A stretch of DNA of 64,000 nt from the NCBI GenBank assembly GCA_947034885.2, contig OX344752.2, positions 22,405,386 to 22,469,385 of the forward strand. The letters are read 5' to 3'. The DNA is from Thuidium tamariscinum. Taxonomy: Eukaryota > Streptophyta > Bryopsida > Hypnales > Thuidiaceae. Of this stretch, positions 56,651 to 64,000 are shown in pieces (position 1 is the stretch's first letter; every line of letters starts with the position of its first letter). The notes under the pieces are model-generated. The model made no database searches, was not told where the DNA came from, and worked only from the letters and a program-made list of their open reading frames with translations. Both the position numbers and the translations under genes were made by a program.

Positions 56651-59600
56651 TTGCTCTCACTGGTGAGGGAATCACCTGCTGGCGAACGAATTGCGGCAAC
56701 TGCTTCATCAGGAGGAAATGAATTGTACCTGGAAGACTCCAGACTTGTTCGACATTTCCGACGTTCAAAACTTCACTACCACTGCTCTTCGCCTTCATTT
56801 CTTGCGCTGTTTGCATTGATTGAGAAAGAGAACACAGCGAGGAAGGATTCGAAGAAGACGGGAAATGCCTTGCAGACGATGCTGACTGTGGGCTAATGCT
56901 TTCCAGACAATCACCTTCTGAACAATGTTAGTGCCATCTGCGCTGAGGACAACTCGCCGGTATGGCTTCGTGACAGCTCGACACTGGGGACAATGGAGGC
57001 TCGGATGTACGAGGAGAATAAGTAGCCAACGCAGTCAGTGAATCTGTGGGAAACTTACTGAGCCATGAAGAAGGTACGTCAATTGGGCTTTTGCATTCGC
57101 GTTTGCAGTGTGATTGTCAGAGTCATTCAGCTTCGCTTCACCAGGCAGCCACTTCTTGGGTTGCTGAGAGAGGAGGTGCTTGAGTCACCCCAGCGTGTCT
57201 CCATTATGAGTTGTGCATTTTCTCCAGATTGTCAACAGTGCTTTTGGGAATCTGGAGAAACGTCATTCCAAATTCCTCAAGTTCTTGATTGCTGTCATAG
57301 ATTCCGAACTTGGACCGACGAACTTGGTTGCGGCAGGCGGCAGTGGAGCGGGATATGTCGCTTCTTCTTCTGCATACGATGTGCTCGTCGTGAAGGTACA
57401 TGACTTGGAAGAATTTTTCGGTCTCTTCAATGACAGCACCGTTCTCTTCATAGCGATGTGAATCTCTTGTGTCTGAAATTCGACTTCAGCTCATGAAGCG
57501 GAACAGTCGGAAGAGAATTTCAGACCTCAATGTGAGTTCAGCAATGTCCGTGGTCATTGTCATGTTCACGAGTAGATAGCAATGTACATTTCAGGGTAAT
57601 GATTTCCCGTGGTCTCATTCTTTACCTCAGTGAACGTAGTAATTGGTTGTGTTCTGCACTCCAGCGGTTTCAAAAGGTAAGAGTAGTCATTGGTGCTCAC
57701 CATGTCATCTTTTGTATTCTGGTTCCCCTCCTGTCATTTTCCCAATTTGTTTCTGTTGTTTTCCACATGTGGATCACTATCAAGGAGCTTGTAGAAACGT
57801 GGACATGACTTTCTTGTTCTCATCATGTGCACTGTATCGTACATGCAGGTCGATAAGAACATGACCTGGAAAGCGTGTGGAATAGAATGTGCTTCATTCA
57901 GTCATTAGGTATGATCGTTTCTGTTCATCAGGCGGAGAGAATACCGCAGCAAGAAAGTGATTTGTACCAAAGAGTTGCGATGCAAGCTCTGAACTTCCCA
58001 TATAAATATGAGCTTTCAATTGAAGTAGAGTAATGTTCTGCTTCCACATGTTACACTTGTGCTTGTCTCAGTAGTTCTTCACATGCGCGAGCAAACACAA
58101 CTTGTAATCTTTGCAAAGTGTCGAATTACACAAAATAGCTGTTACATGACTGCTACGAAGGAAGAAAGGGACGCCACTAACTGTGGACAAACGGCACATA
58201 TAGCTACACACTGTGTTCGTTGATTCCACTGGTGTCGGACACACAGATGAAAATCGTGTGAGAAGGGCATTGGTAACCTGGTCAACGACCGTTTCCTTTG
58301 TTCCCCTTTTGCAGACGCCGGGCTGCCCACCTATTTCATTTCCGTAACACTGTTCATAGATTGTGAACAGTGTGTACACCTTCGGTTAGCAACACTAGTC
58401 GCAGCCCGCTTTCTCCGACGTTGCCCGGCCCGACGTTTAAGGGTTAATGTGTTCGGGCTTTCAGGATTGGAGGTAGCTGCAGACTTTTCGCACATGTAGT
58501 TTCTTTTCAATCTGATGTGTTTCTGTCCACAGGTTCAATTCTGAGGTCCATTCCGGCGTTTTTCTTCGTAATGTTCTTCTTAGTAACAGTAAGTGCGAAT
58601 TGATTTCTGTAATGCAGGCAGATAGTGATGGGACTGCCACCTCAATTGGTGTCGTGGGATTTAGATTGTAGACAACTATTGCCGTGCACGAGAGAACAGA
58701 GAAGCTTTTTGTCGGTGCGTGGACTAGGTGGGGCACAGGTGAGTGAATTAAGCGGTTGGATGACTTGTGACATGGGTTGGACCACAGTGGTCATGGTGAC
58801 AAAAAATGTGTCGAAATATGAGGTCTCCTTGACAGCAATGTTTCATAAAGAGGTTGTCACATTTTTCCGAATGCAACCGGATATGAACATGGTGGACCGA
58901 ACCCTAAACCCCGGTACGAAGTTGCTTATTAACAGAGTGTTGACGTTTGTGTCCCCAGGATATCTGTGCAACCTCAGTCTTCAGGTCTCCGTGGCCTATC
59001 TACCCTTCTTTATGCCTGCCCTTGTCCTCTCACGTACGAGGCAGTGGACGAATCCGGTGTTCACCATTTTCATCAGTTTGGAAGAGATCACCTTCGAGTT
59101 CCAATGCCTCAGGTATGTATCATATGCCCATCGTCCCAGAAAGAGTTTGCCTCTCCTGGTGAGAATGTGACTGACCTGGGTAAAGCATGTTGCGGTGGAT
59201 TCAGGTGAACTCCAGTCGGTTGAAGCACTTTGGAAAGAGTACTTTGCGGATCCTACGCAGTGGTGGGACAACAGAGCTGACAAGGTATGACTAGATGAAA
59301 GAAAGCGGATACAATACTCGGCTCAACAAGTGACGGGACGTTTCTTGCTTGTACAAGGCCATGGGCACTTGTGGGCACTTCGTAAAGCAACGAGTATGAA
59401 ATTGCGTTGTTTGCTGTCATGGAGTGGAGTGAACACTGCTCAGATGATTGCAGTGTCATCAACAAATATTTCTGGAATATTGACTGTCAGATGCAAAATG
59501 AATATGAGACATTTTTTCAGGATCTGATGATGGTTTGTGGTGCCTCCAGAGGAATCCTAGATCACCTGACTTTCGGCATAAGGTGGCAAGGAAAGCACTT

Positions 59601-59729
59601 TGGATACATGGCTGGTCAACTCCACCGTGGGTGAAGGCAATGCTCAAGTTGACAACTGCAGGGAGAATGCAACCTCCTGTTGATTATCGCTCCAAAGATT
59701 CTCAAGCCACAACAAAAGGAGACAGGTAA
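56651..59729 (+). CDS. OSB-like organellar single-stranded-DNA-binding protein, copy B (spliced; middle exons unresolved)
   Basis: Confident 3' exons: 58959-59112 (DICATSVFRSPWPIYPS...VWKRSPSSSNASG, Ser-rich linker, donor CAG/GTATGT), 59205-59284 (ELQSVEALWKEYFADPTQWW then DNRADK, donor AAG/GTATGA) and 59550-59729 (RNPRSPDFRHKVARKALWIH, WSTPPWVKAMLK, stop TAA). Phases are consistent (1-nt overhang, then 0). Together they form an OSB PDF motif. Candidate exon 1 is 56651-56896 (SPAGERIAATASSGGNELYL...RRSKLHYHCSSPSF). The OB-fold exons expected between 56.9 and 58.9 kb were not identified; several frames there (57213-57461, 57557-57808) are near-identical in both arms, so comparison does not reveal the coding one. 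It could be intact or a decayed copy. Confidence 0.65.
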
Positions 59730-59917
59730 CTTTGGGAATTGAGCTGGCTACCTTGTCTAGTAACTAGAGTAGGTGCATCTAGAAACATGTGATTTTGGGT
59801 GAGTTTAAGGATATTTGTGTGTGCAATATGGTGTGTTCTTCCTTTTATTTATTGGGTGCACTTAAGTGGATGATTTGCAATGAATTGCTGTGTATGTGAG
59901 CGATACTAAGAATTCAA

Positions 59918-60145
59918 ATGGATGGATGCAAATTTGTGGATGTTGAAATATGTGAGTACTGGGCATTAGTGATCTTGCACCCTGTCACTGTTCATCAGTG
60001 TTCTTCTTTGGAAGGGATTTGTATTGAAGAATCTATTGATGAATCAGGCTATCTAAGGGCTACAATGGAAGAGGACGCATTGCGCCTAGTACTGCAAGAG
60101 AGTCGAGGCATATTGTACCGGGCGGTGGCGGTAGTATGTCCTTGA
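59918..60145 (+). CDS. 75-codon frame overlapping the PPR start, copy B (upstream ORF or leader exon)
   Basis: MDGCKFVDVEICEYW...ILYRAVAVVCP, TGA overlapping the PPR ATG (ATGTCCTTGA). Alternatively the same DNA is read in the PPR frame from a possible acceptor AATCAG/GCTATC near 60050, giving RLSKGYNGRGRIAPSTARES-RHIVPGGGGS before MSLK, a basic, Ser/Gly-rich leader that would suit organelle import. Confidence 0.4.
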   Translation: MDGCKFVDVEICEYWALVILHPVTVHQCSSLEGICIEESIDESGYLRATMEEDALRLVLQESRGILYRAVAVVCP

Positions 60146-62556
60146 AAAGTGCAAGAAGCACGACTGAAGCAATTGGTAATTTGAAGACTGGACTAGAACA
60201 AGGCATGGCCATCGACTCTTTTATGTATGTTGGAGTTTTGAGACGGTGCTTGAAGGAGGAAAGCCTTAGTGTTAGTGTCGCGAAGCAGGTTCACGACTAC
60301 ATCAAGCAGAGTGGAATGGAGCAGAATGTATATGTGGCAAACAACCTAGTGAGCGTGTATATCAGGTGTGGAGAATTGGAGGATGCACGTGGAGTGTTTG
60401 ATAAACTTGTGAACAAGAACGTGTTCAGTTGGACCATTATGATTGGAGGTTATGCAAAGCACAATCATGCCGAAAAAGCAATGGAACTTTTCAATCAAAT
60501 GTGCCAAACAGGGGTCCAGCCAAACGCATTTACTTTCTCGAGCATCCTGAAGGCATGTGCCGATCCATCAGCTTTGCAGTGGGGCAAAGAAATTCATGCG
60601 TATGTAAGACATGCTGGGCTTGAAACAGATGTGCTTATGGGCAATGCGCTTGTCCGCATGTATGTAAATTGTGGCAGTATCGATGATGCCCGAGGAGTGT
60701 TTTGGCGAATGGAGGATCGTGACGTGATCACGTGGACGCTAATGATTGGTGGACTTGCAGAGCATGGATTTGGGCACGAAGCGTATGGACTACTTCTCCA
60801 AATGAAACAGGAAGGCCTCGAACCCAATGCATTTACGTTTGCCAGCATTCTGAATCCATGTGCATGTGCAGGGTCTTTGGAGTGGGTGAAGGAGGTCCAC
60901 AGGGATGTCGTGAAAGCGGGACTTGAGTCGGATTTGCGTGTGGGTACTGCGCTTGTCCACATGTATGCAAATACTGGAAGTGTTTATGATGCCCGGCTAG
61001 TGTTTGACCGGATGGACGATCGTGATGTGGTCACGTGGAACGTGATGATTGGTGGATTTGCACAGCATGGGTGTGGGAGTGAAGCATATAGACTGCTTCT
61101 CCAAATGAAACAGGAAGGCCTCGAACCCAATGCAATCACGTTTGCGAGCATTCTGAATCCTTGTTCAAGCGCAGGGTCTTTGGAGTGGGTGAAGGAGGTT
61201 CACAGGCATGTCCTCGATGCGGGACTTGAGTCGGATTTGCGTGTGAGCAGTGCGCTTGTCCACATGTATGGAAAGTGTGGCAGTTTGGTTGATGCTCGGA
61301 TAGTCTTTGACCGGATGGACGATCGTGACTTAATCACATGGACCGTTATGATTGGTGGACTTGCAGACCATGGATGTGGGAGCGAAGCATATGGACTGCT
61401 TCTCCAAATGAAACAGGAAGGCCTCGAGCCCAATGCATTTACGTTTGCGAGCATTCTGAATCCGTGTTCAAGCGCAGGGTCATTGGAGTGGGTGAAGGAG
61501 GTTCACAGGCATGTCCTCGATGCGGGACTTGAGTCGGATTTGCGTGTGGGCAATGCGCTTGTCCACATGTATGGGAAGTGTGGCAGTTTGGTTGATGCTC
61601 GGCTAGTTTTTGACCGGATGGACGATCGTGACGTAATCACATGGACCGTGATGATTGGTGGACTTGCAGACCATGGATGTGGGCAGGAAGCCCTGGAAGT
61701 GTTCGAAAATATGATTGCAGACGGTGTGAAGCCTAATGTGCTCTCGTTCGTTGCAGTGTTGTCGGCCTGTAGTCATGCTGGCCTTGTGGATGAGGGCCGT
61801 AGACTTTTTCTCGCTATGACACAAGATTATGGCATCGAACCTACTGTAGTGCTTTGTACCTGCATGGTGGATGTTCTTGGCCGAGCAGGACACTTGGAGG
61901 AAGCAAAGCTGTTGATTGAGAACATGCCAGTGGAACCAGCTGGGGCAACTTGGGGAGCCTTGCTTGGTGCTTGTAGAACGTACGGTAATGTGGATTTGGG
62001 CAAGCTTGCCGCTAATGAGTGTCTCAAGTTGGAACCGATGGATGCTTCTGCATACGTGCTTCTCTCGAATATCTATGCTGCAGCTGGCAAGTGGGAGGAG
62101 GTGTTGTGGGTGCGCTCTATGATGCAGGAGAGAGGTATACGCAAGGAGCCAGGGCGTAGCTGGATTGAAGTTGATAACAAGGTTCACGACTTCGTCGTAG
62201 GGGATACTTCTCACTCAGAAGCGAAGGAGATCTATGCTGAGCTGAGGAGATTGAGTGAGAAAATTAAGGCGGAAGGGTACATTCCTGATACCCGGCTAGT
62301 GTTGCGGAACATCGAGGAGGAGGAGAAAGAACTTGCTCTTTGCTCGCATAGTGAGAAGTTGGCTATTGCTTACGGTCTCATGCGGACACCCGTTGGAGAG
62401 CCACTTCGGGTGTTCAAGAACCTTCGAGTGTGTTCAGATTGCCATACAGCAACCAAGTTTATCTCCAAGGCGACTGAACGAGAGATTGTTGTGAGGGATG
62501 CTAATCGCTTTCACCACTTCCAAAATGGCGTGTGTTCTTGTGGTGATTATTGGTGA
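60136..62556 (+). CDS. PLS-class PPR protein with E/E+/DYW domain, copy B (organelle C-to-U RNA editing factor)
   Basis: Intact, intronless, 806 codons, same architecture and length as the copy at 29607-32027. Residues 669-806 (PG box through HSE 738-740, CSDCH 766-770 and CSCGDYW) are identical in the two proteins. Differences cluster in repeats 2-4: residues 193-245 differ heavily (EDRDVITWTLMIGGLAEHGF against GEHDVISWNIMIGGLANHGY) and further changes fall at 277-403. Residues 5/last here are N69/N95, T100/N130, N170/D196, T201/N231, T271/D297, N302/N332, S372/D398, T403/N433, N473/D499 and T504/N534. It starts 407 bp after the OSB-like stop on the same strand. Confidence 0.93.
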   Translation: MSLKSARSTTEAIGNLKTGLEQGMAIDSFMYVGVLRRCLKEESLSVSVAKQVHDYIKQSGMEQNVYVANNLVSVYIRCGELEDARGVFDKLVNKNVFSWTIMIGGYAKHNHAEKAMELFNQMCQTGVQPNAFTFSSILKACADPSALQWGKEIHAYVRHAGLETDVLMGNALVRMYVNCGSIDDARGVFWRMEDRDVITWTLMIGGLAEHGFGHEAYGLLLQMKQEGLEPNAFTFASILNPCACAGSLEWVKEVHRDVVKAGLESDLRVGTALVHMYANTGSVYDARLVFDRMDDRDVVTWNVMIGGFAQHGCGSEAYRLLLQMKQEGLEPNAITFASILNPCSSAGSLEWVKEVHRHVLDAGLESDLRVSSALVHMYGKCGSLVDARIVFDRMDDRDLITWTVMIGGLADHGCGSEAYGLLLQMKQEGLEPNAFTFASILNPCSSAGSLEWVKEVHRHVLDAGLESDLRVGNALVHMYGKCGSLVDARLVFDRMDDRDVITWTVMIGGLADHGCGQEALEVFENMIADGVKPNVLSFVAVLSACSHAGLVDEGRRLFLAMTQDYGIEPTVVLCTCMVDVLGRAGHLEEAKLLIENMPVEPAGATWGALLGACRTYGNVDLGKLAANECLKLEPMDASAYVLLSNIYAAAGKWEEVLWVRSMMQERGIRKEPGRSWIEVDNKVHDFVVGDTSHSEAKEIYAELRRLSEKIKAEGYIPDTRLVLRNIEEEEKELALCSHSEKLAIAYGLMRTPVGEPLRVFKNLRVCSDCHTATKFISKATEREIVVRDANRFHHFQNGVCSCGDYW

Positions 62557-62908
62557 TGAGGTTGGTAATCTTGACCAATTGTAGCCTATGTTGTTTGGAG
62601 CTCTTCATTGTAATTTGTTATCATTTGTGAATATGTTATGGTGTTGATCATTGATTGAAAACCATTGCATTGGTTGGAAATGAGTCGAGGGACATGTTTA
62701 TAGAGGTTGTCACCTCTTGCGTTTTCTTCACCGTTTTTTTTGTGAAGTGTACAAAATCAAAGGCTAGCAAATTTAGTTATAGAAATGATTGTAGTACTAC
62801 CATTTAGGTTACATCCTTCTGTTGGTAACATGAAAATCTAAAGATTCTTTATTGAAAAGACTATTCACATGGAAATATCAATTGATCATTTTGAAGTCCT
62901 TCCTTCAA

Positions 62909-64000
62909 CCTCTCAATGTCCAAGCAGCTATAGAATTGCCTTTGAGGATTTCATCAAAAGCTGTACTGGTGGCAGATGTTGAATCAAAAAATATTGGAAT
63001 GAAAGTTGTAGGTTTGTCTATAGAACTTGACGAGGCGCTTTTAGGTGGGTCAAATGTGATTCAAATTTTATGGAAGAGGTTGAATTCGTGCTGAGCGTAT
63101 TGTGGGACATGGCGGTTTTAGCGGATGTCCCAAAAGTGACTGGTTACAGCCGGTGAATTGTCGTTGCATGGGCTTCCTGAGAGGATCCAAAGCTTGGGCC
63201 GCAACTACTGTATGCGATTGCCATCGTCCGGATTACACACTCATTTTTGCTGAGCGAGTGTTGATTGTGGTAGGAGTGGTGAGTGACGGATGGCGGCTGC
63301 AATGTAGCTATTGCATTTGTGGGCATTATGGTTTCTCAATGCACGGCCCGCTTCATCACAAGTTGTAGCACTTTCGGGTGATGTTAGAAGATTGGGCAAG
63401 CGAGATTGAGCAGAGTAGTGACCTTCTCGTATTAATCCCAAAGTGCTTTAGCTTATGGATTTTTTTCTTCAGCTTACGAATTTTTTTCTTCTGCTAGTGT
63501 ACGTTACTTTTGTGGAATTCAGTTGTCAGTTGCCATCACCTCTGCATGGTAAATTTGTGAACCATGTTTGAGTAAGGGATCAAGTTCAGTTCTTCAATTT
63601 TGAGTAGTCCATGCAGCTCTTGCATCAGTTCAATATCGACCATGCAAAGTGGGAGGGTTTTTGACAGCACTGTCCAGTAGTGTACATTGTATGAGATTTG
63701 TGCATGGGATATCCAAGTCTAGCATCTGGTTAGCATTGCGATACACAATGCAGATGTTGAACTTTACTACTCAATGATTTTGAAACTTCAATATATATAT
63801 GTGGTTTTGCACTCTCGTAGAAAACAGTGTCTTCATAGTCGGATTGGTGGCCATCCGGTTGCTACGAGCCCAGCTGGTCATGATTGTTTCATAGGGTCTC
63901 TGTGCACCCCATTTCGGCTCCCTCGCATACATTGCAGGCTTGCTTGATGATTTTGAAAATCGACAGGGACATTGGTACTCACCATACCCACTACCCCCTA
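62909..64000. other. Unassigned flank beyond the right arm
   Basis: Moderate GC. Frames 62852-63094 (...RISSKAVLVADVESKNIGMK) and 63102-63368 (plus) lack recognisable motifs. They may belong to a gene continuing past the window, but nothing here proves it. No transposon ends were seen. Confidence 0.35.

Larger units (their letters stand above)
56440..62908 (+). repeat. Right arm of the giant inverted repeat
   Basis: Inverted counterpart of 29262-36030, with OSB-like then PPR-DYW on the plus strand. Lacks the 294-bp hAT MITE. Similarity ends sharply at TCCTTCAA 62908; beyond, CCTCTCAATGTCC has no match in the left flank. Confidence 0.85.

Noticed and set aside
29262..62908. Inverted repeat as an assembly or chimera artefact
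   Set aside because: The arms differ by indels, substitutions and an arm-specific MITE, and have distinct flanks; a duplicated contig would be identical.
1..64000. CRISPR array, operons or bacterial regulatory sites
   Set aside because: No direct repeats with uniform spacers; spliced genes and plant transposons show nuclear eukaryotic DNA.
1..64000. tRNA, rRNA or snRNA genes
   Set aside because: No cloverleaf, rRNA core or snRNA motif was noticed on either strand; a covariance-model scan would be needed to be certain.

Overview
The window looks like nuclear DNA of a land plant, probably an early-diverging one such as a moss. It holds two intact, intronless PLS-class pentatricopeptide (PPR) proteins that end in an E/E+/DYW cytidine-deaminase domain. 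Each follows a spliced gene whose last exons carry the PDF motif of OSB (organellar single-stranded-DNA-binding) proteins. Both families are plant organelle factors. As I remember them, the PPR repeats most resemble moss DYW proteins; no search was run, so moss against lycophyte or fern stays open. Apart from these genes the window is AT-rich, gene-poor and dense with mobile elements.

Layout. 1-12.3 kb: copies of an LTR family (here called R1) without recognisable gag-pol, a 1.4-kb fold-back element with TA-flanked CAGTGGGG ends, a smaller MITE and several minisatellites. 12.34-25.94 kb: one 13.6-kb hAT element with terminal inverted repeats and 8-bp target duplications. It carries a broken transposase gene on the minus strand and is invaded by an R1 element (from 14.9 kb) and by a GC-rich, CCGGA-rich unit (22.1-25.7 kb) with a 561-codon gag-like frame. 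26-29.2 kb: AT-rich, one MITE.

29.26-62.91 kb: a giant inverted repeat. The left arm (29.26-36.03) and right arm (56.44-62.91) each carry OSB-like then PPR-DYW in the same direction, so the two gene pairs are divergent about a 20-kb spacer. The arms are near-identical but not identical: one holds a 294-bp hAT MITE for which the other shows the empty site. The PPR copies share an identical DYW domain but differ at base-specifying residues of three repeats, so they probably read different organelle RNA sites. The spacer holds decayed R1 copies, CACTA MITEs with 3-bp duplications, two piggyBac-type MITEs in TTAA sites, a piggyBac transposase relic, and a 2.4-kb tract with recurring GTC-N5-GAC motifs. 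62.9-64 kb is unassigned.

How it fits together: OSB proteins bind organelle single-stranded DNA and DYW-PPR proteins edit organelle C to U, so the duplicated unit is a small organelle-nucleic-acid module. Everything else is transposon sediment, much of it decayed by changes typical of cytosine-methylation deamination.
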